Origin: Vitellaria paradoxa
Taxonomy: Eukaryota > Streptophyta > Magnoliopsida > Ericales > Sapotaceae
NCBI GenBank assembly: GCA_019916065.1
Contig: CM034237.1
Coordinates: forward strand, 26,408,340-26,472,339
Length of the DNA: 64,000 bases
Direction of reading: 5' to 3'
In this document: in pieces, positions 21,964 to 32,870 of the stretch
Numbering within the stretch: the first letter of the stretch is position 1
Layout of the letters: each line of letters begins with the position of its first letter
Program-made: the position numbers and the translations under genes
Notes under the pieces: generated by a model
Told to the model about the DNA's origin: nothing
The model's database searches: none
What the model saw: the letters and a program-made list of their open reading frames with translations, nothing else

Positions 21964-23287
21964 TATATTCATAAGAGAGATTCTTCTATGTCTTTGGAGT
22001 ACCTTTATCAACTTTGTCATTTTCTAGTTACACATGACATTTTGTGCTATTTTTTGAACATTAGGAAAAATGAGGTATCTACTTGTCGTGTGATGAAATG
22101 GTGGATAAATGCTTGGTGTCTAATGTTGTCATTTACAATTCACTAACCATAAGGACATAGATGGGGATATAGATGGAGTTTCCTCTATTAATCCTCAGTC
22201 ATGCACGCGACCTGTATTTTGGCTTCCCATGTGCACGAGAGAGGGGCCCTTTATGCACGAATTCTCCGGTTTGGGTCCCGTGTGCACGAGACTAGGTCTT
22301 ACGTCCACATAACCCTCCCATGCACACGGTCTTGCTTTATACCTTATGTGTGCACCACCTACGAGTCTGCCGCACACAGATTGCTGAGGGCCTCTCCATG
22401 CGCATGACTTATATTTTGGCTTCATGTGCACACGAAAGAGGGGCCCTCGTGTGCACAACTTCTTTGGTTTAAATCTCGTGTGCGCTACCTTCCCATGCAC
22501 ACGAGACCCTATTTCTCATGCACACCACCTTGCTTTATGCCTTTTATGTGCACCACCCACTAGTATACTGATTGTTGATGGCCTATGCCTCGTGCACACA
22601 TAATAGAGAACCCTACCGTTTTACTTAAAATGTTTTCATATGAAAGAAGTTTTCAAAAATTGAACACTTGGTTTTCTAATAATGATTTGAAAAGAGATAT
22701 ATTTCAAATATGAAAATTGATAGAGAGGATGTTGAGATAAAAGACAGCAATTAGGATAAAACCAATATGGTTTATTGATATGACTTATGTGGAAAAATGA
22801 TATGAGTTATAGCCTGAGGGGCTGATGATGTGATATGGCCTGTGCTGGTAATAAGATAATGATGATAATAATGATAATAGAATATAGTAATGGATAATGA
22901 TATGTGATGTAGGTTTTATTTATTTTGGGGATAAAGGATAATAAAAATAGTAGGGTACGTAATCATCCTTGCATTGAAAATCCTTAAACCTATGCAGAAA
23001 TTGGTTATCGTATTAGTAGATTGGTTATTGTATTAGGAATTGGTTATCATATTAGTAGATTGGTTATCATATCACATTGTGACCATTAGGATGTAGACCT
23101 ATAAATGACGATGATGATTTGGTTAATCCTGGCCCTTGAGTTGAGGCTTATAAATGATAAGGTATAGTTGATAATTTCTGTTGGGATGTAGACCTATAAA
23201 AGATAAGGATGATGTTTGGGACTGGGCTTATTGGTCATTGGATAGTTTTGTAAAGTATCCACCTGATATGTGTGAGTATGTTGAGAT
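21964..23287 (+). mobile_element. LTR-like sequence E, third part
   Basis: The sequence contains a two-unit GC-rich repeat at 22201-22590 and then AT-rich stretches rich in GATAATGATG. TTGGTTAT(C/T)(G/A)TATTAG recurs four times at about 22992-23075, and GTAGACCTATAAA(T/A)GA occurs twice (23093, 23188), similar to CCCATAAAAGACGAT in LTR B. The 101-codon minus-strand frame at 22195-22500 is a by-product of the repeats. No gene is seen. Confidence 0.4.
22201..22590. repeat. two-unit direct repeat (about 196 bp) rich in GTGCACG motifs
   Basis: Unit 1 (22201-22396) and unit 2 (22397-22590) both run CATGC(A/G)C-(A/G)TGACYT-TATTTTGGCTTC, then GTGCACGAGAGAGGGGCCCT, TTTGG, CTCGTGTGC, CATGCACACG and GTGTGCACCACC. 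The motif CGTGTGCAC and its reverse occur about a dozen times and form alternating purine-pyrimidine tracts. Confidence 0.75.
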
Positions 23288-25680
23288 TGTCACACCCGGG
23301 GTCCGTGACCCGAGGGGTGAGTGATAAACACACATAACATGCACTAATACTACCATCCCATGATTAGAGTAGCACAACAACTCCTGGATAAACCATGACA
23401 TGTGTTAAAATAACATATAATTAGCCTCGGCTAGTGCCAAGCCTCAAACTCCCATAATATCCTCCCCATTAAAGCATTACATAGGCCTTAGGGCCTTTAC
23501 AACCAAATCGAATAAGTCTCTCAATTTAATATTACAATCTCAAATGAAAATTTAACTTAAGTAACCAAAAATTTTGTTAAGTTTCGAATTGCTCATGCAA
23601 ATGCACTTCTAGTCCAGCCCTATTAGCCCACCTGGTTATTATGGTCTGTTCCTACAACAAAATCTGTAGGGACGTGAGCACAGGTCCACTTGTGCCCACG
23701 ATGCCACATACAAACATATACGGTATGTAACCAACGTATGCCTGTCTATATTCATTTATATGTATGTACGTCAACATATTATATAAGCCATAATATAACG
23801 TCAACATCAACAAATAACTAAGTTAAGTAAAAGCATGTCACTAGTCAACATTATCATAATATAACATTTAATTCCAATTATTTCACGTTATGAGATTTTC
23901 CCATCCTTTAATCCAAGAACATGTCATATTCACACTGTCACTTATTCATCATTTAATCATATAATCATTCCACACAAGTCATCAGGGGTTAGGTACACAT
24001 ACAACATCGTCTTTTATGGGTCCAGACCCAATGGAAATGATAAACCAAACGTCGTCATTTAGTATCATAGTCCAAGGCCATGAGGAGCCAATACTCACGT
24101 CATGTTGTGGGCTACTAACCCACTGGCATGAACACCTAATCCTGCACAGGTTCCGGGACTTTCAACCCAAGGGTAATCTTAAAACCATTCCTATTTCCAT
24201 ACCCCACCACGACCCCCAGCACACAATCAATCATTTTAACCCATTCAATTCTCTTTAACCATAAGTTCACATTCATCATCATATACTTTCCAAAAATGCA
24301 AAACCACATTTCAATTCATCATAAAACTCATCAATTTTCTTCTCTTCCAATTCACTTATTCATTTACCTTCATTTATCAACAAAAGTTCACATTGCAATT
24401 CATACATTTTTATGTCATAAAGTAAACAATACTTATTAACATTTTGGAGCATGAAATACTTCTTCAATTCATAAATTTAGACAAATAAAACATCATGCAA
24501 AAATATTGTACTAAACTCTTTATGAATCTAGGATAGAATGTCCAAAATGAACTAAGTTCGGAAACTAAACTAGTCTCGGTGGGCACCCAATTGACAACAG
24601 GTTGTGCGACCAAGGTGTGGGCGCCCATGTCTCGTGCGCCCAAGGGGTGGGTGCCCAATTTTCTCTCACCTTATGCGCCCACAACTTGGTTCGAGTTACA
24701 GATTCTATGCTCTGTTTTCTGGGTCTTTCATCCTCCACACTTGGAACCTCAAATTGACTAAGTTTAGGGCAAAATACTTAAAGTTTCTTGTTTCTAACAA
24801 TACCACAGGCTTATAGGCATCAAAAGAAACCAACAATTTGAGTTCTCATCAACTATGGACAAAGTTATAGATCAAACAACATTTTCTCTCTATCAACCTA
24901 TACATACACATATATGTGTATATAACTCCAATTTACTTCCATAAATGTAATCAAAACTTGCAATGGTTACTCCAATGTTGTTCTAATACTTGTTACACAT
25001 CATATATGTAAAAATGTTGCATAGAATCCTTGCCTCAAGTTAAATAGAGATGAAGAACAAGAGGGTGGTTCTTCCTAGTTTCAAGCTCCCAACTTTGATG
25101 GATTAATCTCTCCACTCTTTGATCTAAATGACAAACAAATTACATGGATGGATTCCCTGAGTGTTCGATTACATCTTTGCAAAGTTAATTTGATTTTACT
25201 TAAGGCTAGGAGAACTTACGATCCAAAACTCTTCTCGGTTTTCCTTGTTTCTTCTTCTTATCCCGAGTTCCTCTCTGTCCAATTCACAAAACATTTCTTC
25301 CCCTCCAATTCACACATGTTTATATATAAAAATTGGATAATATTTTAATCCCCCACAATATTCTCCAGATTTTTCCATCCCCTTAGCTAGTTATAGGTGT
25401 GTAGGGTTCGGCCGTACTATTTAGAACACACCATACCTGTCATTTCTGCTATAACTCGAGTGCCCAACTGAGTTCCATGCCATGCGCCCAAGGTACTCTC
25501 TTCCTATACTTGTGCTAAAATGCCAACTCTTGAATGTTTGGCTTACCTCATTCAAAGTTCTCAACTCTAAAGCACTATTAATGATGAATACTACTTAATC
25601 AACATACTATTACCTCAAAATGTATAGATAACCATCTATTTACATTAACACCAAAGTCTGGGGTATTATAGAGTATTATA
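23288..25680 (-). repeat. solo LTR A with target duplication GAGAT
   Basis: The repeat begins TGTCACACCCGGGGTCCGTG and ends GGGGTATTATAGAGTATTATA; GAGAT flanks it at 23283-23287 and 25681-25685. It is related to LTR B in the opposite orientation: both share the (TGTAATACCCC...)/(GGGGTGTGACA) termini, two clusters of GCGCCCAAG motifs, the two-hairpin module (24107-24150) and a 21-nt motif at 23661-23681. The sense-strand 5' end has a mutated TA in place of TG. No coding sequence is present. Confidence 0.85.
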
Positions 25681-25685
25681 GAGAT

Positions 25686-26190
25686 GGTGGATAATAATAA
25701 ATAATTGATAATAAGATGTGGATTATGATATTATTATGGTATTATAATGATTGTAACATGATGGTTATTCGTTACTAATGATTACATGTTACATGATAGT
25801 AGCATGCTAGGGCATGTTATTGCATATATTATATATATTTATATGTGCATCAAGGGCACACGTAGATTTAGTGCTCATGTCCTCATAGATTTTGTTACAG
25901 ATGCAGAGCTTGAGGTATAGATGGGCTCAATCATGTTTTGACATGTTATTATTCTTTTGATTTATAAGAAGATGTACTATTTTGTATCATATATTTATCC
26001 TGGAGATATATTTACTTCATATATTGACTCGACATGGTTATAAAGGCTTGTTCAGTCTGGATATCATATTGGTTATATATGAGGAGCATTGTCGCCTAGT
26101 AGAGACTAAGACTTTTGTTTACTACTATTTTATTTTGATGTCTCCAAATCAGGGTCATACAACGTAGGCTATGAAATTCGGGACGTAACA
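25686..26190 (+). mobile_element. LTR-like sequence E, right end
   Basis: This is AT-rich sequence ending ATTCGGGACGTAACA. GTGCTCATGTCCTCATAGATT at 25871-25891 matches the motif near the 3' end of LTRs A, B and C, 300 bp from the proposed end. This supports an LTR 3' part in the plus orientation. Confidence 0.5.
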
Positions 26191-26962
26191 CATCAGATTA
26201 CATGTATCTAAACCATTAAACTAAATCCCATAAACTAGGAAAAAAACTCTTAACTTTATCAATTTCTCCCTGCTCATGTCATCACCTCAAACATCTTCCC
26301 ACTTCAATATTCACAAGGAGGAATAAACAAAAAAAAAAAACCTTTTACCCTCAAGTCTCAACATTGATCAATGATTTCTCAAGCTATTTATTTAACTTTT
26401 TTGAAGTTTGGAGAACTTCTTTTGCATAGGTATTAGGTAAATAACACTTTTTCTCCACATAACATATTATTTCATGGGATAGTTTTATATATATTGTGCT
26501 CTAGTTATTGTTTCTTTAGTGTTTGTTTTGTTTATCTATTTATTTTATTGTTGGAATCCAAATATGTTTAAAATTTTTTGAGCAATTTCTAATGTGATAG
26601 GCTTTTAAAATTTTTAAAGGCCGATTATTACTTCTATATCATAAATCATTCTTTGTTTTTTTTTAGGCAAGTAGTGACCAACAATATGAATTATACAACT
26701 TTTTAGTTATTTCTTAATTAGGTATTTTTCTTAATTATTGCTTTGGAATTTTTATAAACATTGGAGAATATAATATAGTTTAAATAATATAATTTAGTAT
26801 AGTATAATTGTATTAAATGGCATTCTAATTCTATAAGCAATTAAGCATTGCTAATGAAAACATAATCGTGTGTTCTTCTTTTTAATTTTAATTTTTCTAC
26901 TCTAGGCAACAAGTTTTATATCATCATTTGCTTAAAATTTGATTTTCGCTCTTTAGTTTTAC
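26191..26962. other. flank upstream of the hAT pseudogene
   Basis: AT-rich sequence. It may contain the 5' non-coding part and intron of the hAT element (an acceptor-like TTCTACTCTAG at about 26896), but I found no terminal inverted repeat for its left end. No gene is seen. Confidence 0.4.
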
Positions 26963-27074
26963 ATGTCAAATATGCGAGACAATGGCTATAACATAAGCTC
27001 TTCAAGCAAAACAAGTGAAGTAAATATGACTGTCAAACTCTGACCTCAATTGCTCAAAAAAAGTATAAAGGCAA
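26963..27074 (+). pseudogene. hAT transposase N-terminal fragment
   Basis: The ATG at 26963 opens MSNMRDNGYNISSSSKTSE followed by a stop. In another frame AQKKYKGN leads up to the insertion site of LTR B. The reading resumes after the LTR at GGCAATGATGAT (GNDDNATKEGK), consistent with the basic N-terminus ahead of a BED zinc finger. The start is inferred from the match in order and character, not from a search. Confidence 0.6.
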
Positions 27075-27465
27075 TGTAATACCCCGAGCTTTTGAATTAA
27101 TGTAAGTATATGGTTTTGATGTATTTTGGAAGTTAAGATATGTTAATTTAATGGTATGGGTCATTAATGGTGTTTAGAGTTGAAAACTTTGAAGGAGATG
27201 AGTTATGCAGTCAAAAGTGACATTTTGGCCAGGTGCTGGAAAATGGGGGGGACCTTGGGCGCCCACCTGAAAAGAGCTTGTGCGCCCAAGGTCTTGGGCG
27301 CCCAAGGCACAGTGGATTTGACAGACAAGTGTTGCTCTGCAATTTTCAGCCGAACCTCACCCTATTAATACCTATACCTAGCTAGGGGTGATGGGAAACC
27401 TAAAGATTATTGTTGAGGGACTTTAAAATATTGTTATATATATATATATATATATATGGTTGATT

Positions 27466-27510
<45 letters not shown>

Positions 27511-29734
27511 CTTGGGAGAGGGAGAATCGGGTGAGAAGCAAAGAGGAAGAACAATGAGAAGAACAAGACCACCGGGTCGAGATTTCAAGGTAGGTTCTTC
27601 CACCCTTCATGAAATCCAAATTCCTTTTGCAAGATTGTAATTAAAACCCTAAGAAACCTTCCTATGTAATTTATTTGTAGTTTGGATCAAGGAGGGAGGA
27701 GATTGAGTCCATCAAAGTTTGAGGGTTTGGAAGCTCAAGACACCTTCTTCTTGATCCATCTTCTTACCACTTGAGGTAGGGATTTGATGCCTCATTCTCA
27801 CATATGTGTTGTGTAACAAGGAGTAGATTATCATTAGAAAACCCTCTTTAAGTGTTGATTTCATCTATGAAAGAAAATGGGAGTTATACACATGTATATA
27901 TATATGTATAGTTTGAGAGAGTGAATGGGGTGTTTTGATCCATAACTTGACTTGTAGTTAATGAAAACTCAAATTTTTGATTTTTTTTTGGAGCCTAAGA
28001 ACCTTGTGTTGATGTTAGAAACTTAAGATTTTATGTATTTTTACATTAACTTGGTCAATTAGAGGTCCCAAGGGTAAAAAGCCATGAAACTAGAAAACAG
28101 AGTCTGGAACCCAGAACTTGGCCCAAGCTATGGGCGCACGAGGGAGACACAGTTGGGTGCCCAAGACATAAGTGCCATGGGCGCCCAAGACATAAGTGCC
28201 ATAGGCGCCCAAGCCCCTTGGGCGCATGGCTGAGTGTCAGCTTGGGCGCCCACTGAGCTCGGGTCACTTTTCTTGACTTTGTTTAGTTTAACCTCCTACC
28301 TTAGGCTTATGAAAGTTTTGGTAACATGTTTTTATGTGAAACTTTTACTTGATTAATTGCACGAATTTTAAAAGGGAAAAAGAGCTTTAAAGAGTGATTA
28401 AAGATTGGTTATCTTAAGCTAATGGGACTAAACTTGCAAGGGTGATTGAATGTTACTTGAATTGCATGAATTGGAAGATTACTTTGAGATTAAAGTCTTA
28501 ACCAATTAGAATTGTTATTATGCTTTGATGTAAACTAAACGTTGAAGTTTATGAACTTGTGATTGATTAAATAAAATGTGACTTGACAAAAGGGAACTTA
28601 TGTTCATAATATTGAAAAAAGTTGAATGTTTAATGATACTTGATCAATGTTGTTATGTGATGAATCGTGGGATGAACCGAAATGTGGATATGTGTTGTGG
28701 AAAAGTATATGAGGTTGAATGTGAATCTATGAATGATGAAATGTTATGTGATGAATGATTGTTTGTGTGCTGGGGCCGTGGTGGGGTGCGGAAATAGGAA
28801 ATGTGTAGAGAGTACCCTCGGGTTGAGAGTCCCGGAACTTGCGTAGGGTTTGGTGTCAATGCCAGTGGGTTAGTAGCCCACAACATTGTGTGTGTTTTGT
28901 CTCTTCGTGGCCCTGAATGGCGATCCTAAACGACAATGTTGGTTTATCGTTTCCGTTTGGTATTGGCCCATAAAAGACGATAACGTGTATGCCCCCATCC
29001 CCCGATAACTTGTGTGATTATGGTTGTGCAATGTGATGATAAATGGTTGATGATGTGAATACGATTACTTGATTGAGTATTGTTCGAATGATAAAATAGT
29101 GTTGAAATGTGAATGGACTTGAAGTTTGAATCGCAAAACATAAACATTAACCAAAATTTAAAATCTTAAACTTTGGCATTGTTGAATGAACATATGTTTC
29201 CACTTATTTTGACATGGCTATGTTAATGAAATGTTATGACTCTAGAAAGTGTTAAAATGGCTAACCTTACTTGAGATGCATTGCATGGTTAGATTGCATA
29301 CCATATATGTTTACTTGAGACATCGTGGGCACAAGTGGACCTGTGCTCACGTCCCTACAGATTTTGATGCAGGTACAGGTGATAACAATCAGGTGGGCTA
29401 ATGGGGTTGGACTAGGAGGTTATGCATGAGCCCAACCAAGCTTAGCAAAGCTCTTGGTCATCTAGTTTAAATATCTTTTGGGATTGTAATATTGTACACT
29501 TCTAAACTTTTTCGATTTAGTTGTAATGGCCTTAAGGCCTAAGTTATGTAATTTGGGAATGGTGTATAGAGTATGTGACCTGGCAATAGTTAATGTTAAA
29601 TTTATGTTATCCTATTTTATGTCTCGGGCTCACTAGCTTACGTTGCGTTACTCTGATCATGGGATTGGCTATGTTAATGCATGTGGTGTGTGTTTCTCAC
29701 TCACCCCTTGGGTCATGAGATCCGGGGTGTGACA
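27075..29734 (+). repeat. solo LTR B inserted in the hAT gene, target duplication GGCAA
   Basis: The repeat runs from TGTAATACCCCGAGC to GATCCGGGGTGTGACA, flanked by GGCAA at 27070-27074 and 29735-29739. A TATA-rich stretch lies at 27436-27458 and is followed by (GA)n at 27471-27504, so the LTR transcript would start near 27480. Palindromic GGGCGCCC clusters lie at 27255-27312 and 28120-28260, the two-hairpin module at 28838-28881, and the 21-nt motif at 29343-29363. No coding sequence is present. It is related to LTR A in inverted orientation. Confidence 0.88.
27436..27504. repeat. TA and GA microsatellites in LTR B
   Basis: Positions 27436-27457 are (TA)n and 27471-27504 are (GA)n. The overlapping minus-strand frames of 61-67 codons here are low-complexity artefacts. 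Confidence 0.9.
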
Positions 29735-29739
29735 GGCAA

Positions 29740-31093
29740 TGATGATAATGCTACTAAAGAAGGTAAGTGCAAAAAATTTTAGAAGGAAAGGTCTAACATG
29801 TAAGAACATTTCGGGAAAACTTACAATAAGAATGGGAGTTTCTCAGTCAGTGGAAATTCTAATGCAATGCATATGGCAGAGAAGGTAAAGCTGGAAGAAA
29901 TCTTTAAAAATTTAGCTTCTAGAATATGCATCACCAATGATTTATGGACTTTCATTCAAAACCTTGGGTACAGGTCTCGCAGCACATTACACTGATAAGG
30001 ATTGGAAGTTACAAAAATAGATAATTAATTTTTGAGTTCTTCCCAACTCCATATTGTGGTGATGCTGTTGTACAAATTGTTAATACTTAATTATTAAGGT
30101 GGGGAATTGAAAGACTTAATACAATCACTGTTGATAATATAAGTTCTAATGACATCGTGACTTCAAGTTTAATAAAGAAACTTGTTAAAAAAGATGGGTT
30201 TTTATTAAATGGTGAGTTCTTTCATGTTTGATGTTTTGTACATATTATCAATCTTATTATTAGTATGGAATTGAGAAGATTAAGTAACAAATCTTGTGCA
30301 TTAAAGAATATGTTAAATATGTGAAGAGCTATCCTTTTCAATTACAAGTTTTTAAGAAATGTGTTGAAGATCGACAAATAGACTTTTGTGTTTAGAGGTT
30401 CAAACACGATGAAATCCTACTCATCTCATGTTAGATAGTGCAATTGAATATTAAAAGGCATTTAAGAGGTTGGAGGAGCAAGATAGGAGTTTTTAATAAA
30501 GGTGGGTGGTTTGGAGAAGATTGGAGAATAATAATAAGTTTTCACAAGTTTTTACAACAATTTTTATTTGGTGACAAAGCGTAAGAAATATGTGACCTCT
30601 AATTATTTCATTTTCTAGAACTCAATTTTATCCAATCTATTCCCATAAATTTCCTAAATCATGAAGATGAATTTTTTCGAAATATAGTGGTGAAACTAAA
30701 ATTGAAATTTGACAAGTATTGTAACATTGAAGAGATTAATCCTTTATCAGTCATTCCAATAGTGTTGGATAAAGATATTGTTTCACTAAGGATGTTGATG
30801 ATATGGTTGATAAATTGAAGAATATAATGATGAATCAGTATAAACATTATTCATCATTTGTGATAAATTGTTCCAAGATGATGATCAAAATGGTCAGAAT
30901 ACCAAAAATAATAATGTTAGGATTTCAAGTAGTGGAATTGATGAGCATAAAGAGGATTGGCATCAAGTCTTAAAGTTGGAAGAGTGTTTTACAATCAAGT
31001 TCGAGTTAAATAACTATTTGGAGTATGGTGTTGAAGATGAATCATCTCATTTTTAGCTTGGTGGAAGTCTAAGGTTCCTATATCTCATGTGCA
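29740..31093 (+). pseudogene. hAT transposase central region
   Basis: Broken frames read KLEEIFKNLASRICITNDLW, AAHYTDKDWKL, TPYCGDAVVQIVNT, WGIERLNTITVDN and GEFFHV.CFVHIINLIIS, the conserved catalytic core of plant hAT transposases (including the VDN and HxxCxxHxxNL segments). The 62-codon frame at 30868-31056 reads WHQVLKLEECF and ELNNYLEYGVEDESSHF, the beginning of the C-terminal dimerisation domain, followed by WWKSKVPISHVH in a shifted frame. The TGG and WW positions show a frameshift near 31050. Copia insertion at 31093/31094 cuts the domain. Confidence 0.87.
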
Positions 31094-31579
31094 TGTAAGC
31101 ATTTTATTTAAATTGAGCATGTACATTAATTGAATTTTAGTTACGATAAAACAGATTGAACCAAGTTAAAGTTGAGACATACAGAATAGACCTAATAAAG
31201 AAGTGATCCATATGGACTGGACTTCTATACACCTATCAGATATATTAATTATATTGTTGGACAGTTAATAGTGTAGGCTTAAAAAGCCCACTGTAGTTCT
31301 TTTATGGGAGGATCCAGTAAGATTAGGGTTTACCATATTTATATATATGGTTAGCTCCTTTCTCTGTCCTAGACAGATAGTATTTTACCCATAGAAAGCC
31401 ATCATATAATCCTAAGGCATAGAGAGGAAGATTCATAACCGCTTAGATTGATTTCAATCTTGACTACCTCTTCTGTTTTCATTTAAGGATAATAGAACAA
31501 ACATGTACGTATCTGCATTATTGAATATATATTTTTGATGTTCTTAAATTCATATACAAGTTTAATTACAAATCTTACA
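31094..31579 (+). repeat. 5' LTR of the copia element
   Basis: The repeat starts TGTAAGCATTTTATT and ends TTACAAATCTTACA. It contains ATTTATATATATGG (TATA candidate near 31339) and the shared GCATAGAGAGGAAGAT segment. It is colinear with 35991-36480. Confidence 0.88.
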
Positions 31580-31595
31580 TGTGATATCAGAGCCA
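31580..31595 (+). other. mutated primer-binding site (tRNA-Met type) of the copia element
   Basis: TGTGATATCAGAGCCA follows the LTR. It resembles the usual copia TGGTATCAGAGC with changes in the first bases. Confidence 0.6.
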
Positions 31596-31599
31596 ACTG

Positions 31600-32870
31600 T
31601 ATATAGATTAGGGGCTCATTCTATGATTCCATGTGGTTAAATTTTTTTTTTTTTTTAATTTGAAAAATATAATGATTATTTTTCAAAAATTTCAAAGGAT
31701 TTTTTATTCCTCTTAGATCGGAGAAAATTTTGATATAAATTTGGATCTAATTCAAACCGCATATCTAGATTAATGATTATTGTGTGTGTATATATATTTG
31801 GCCTGCGTGTTTCATGCTATCTGTAATGATAATAAAAAAGGAAGTTGTTCTTTTCCTTTACAAACAGTGGGCATATGTATTATATAAATATACATATATA
31901 TATAAGGCAAAAGTTTGGCATCCCATTCTTAATTGGTCTCTTTTTTAAGGTTTGTAATTATTTTTTTTTTTACTATGGTTTCTAGACCAAAGTTCATGTT
32001 CTCTGTGTAAAATTTAGGCACAATATGTGTTCACAGTGGTTTTAGGCTGCTTGTATGCTACTTTTGTAAAATTTGTAACTAGTCAATTAACATTGCCTAT
32101 TACATATTTTTTTTGAAGTCTTATTGTTAATTATCCATGTCGGCATATTACATGCTGGTAACTTGAATGCAACATAATTTTACATTCTCTGCTAATTGAT
32201 TTGAAAACTTAAATTGTTTTTGTCAATGGCACTTGAAAGCTTTGAAGGCAAAAGGCAATTAGTATTTTTTTTTAGGCAGGGGACTATTTCAATGAGACAA
32301 ATAGTAATTTTTTTATATCATTAGTTAAAAGAAAAAAAAAAACTTTGCTGCATAAGTTTTATAAAAGAACTGTGCACTAGCTAGGCATGTGGGGCTCTGG
32401 GTTTTAGGCCAATTTTTTTTTTTTTTTTTATAAATTGTATTTTTTAGTAAGGGTACCAAAATATTATTTCTGAAAATTTTGGAGCATGTTTTGGTACTAT
32501 TTTTGGAGATAAAAATGTGCATATTTTTGTGTTTACCTGAAAACCGTGCACAATTTTAATGATTTTTCATGGGTGGCATGTTTTTGGCATTCTAAACACC
32601 ATAAAATATTGTACTCTTTCACGAGCTATCCCTAAAAAGCCTAAATTGTTGTTTTATGCAATTTTTTTACAACAAAATTCTTTTTTATTATGGTTTTGGT
32701 AGCATATATGTTATTTATGAGATTATTGGGTATATTCGGATATATAAATACCCATAAGGATGTTATTGCAAGTATATCCCTCCAATATAGGAATGCTAGA
32801 AATAACAAGAGACAATTTAAACAAAAAAAAAAATATCATATTAAAGATTTATGGATTGATATAGGTGCTA
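31600..32870. other. copia internal leader without coding sequence
   Basis: AT-rich with several T and A runs. The expected gag frame is not recognisable. Confidence 0.45.

Noticed and set aside
22195..22500. 101-codon minus-strand frame with a repetitive Cys/His/Arg-rich product
   Set aside because: It follows the GTGCACG repeat units. The repeated peptide is a direct consequence of the DNA repeat.
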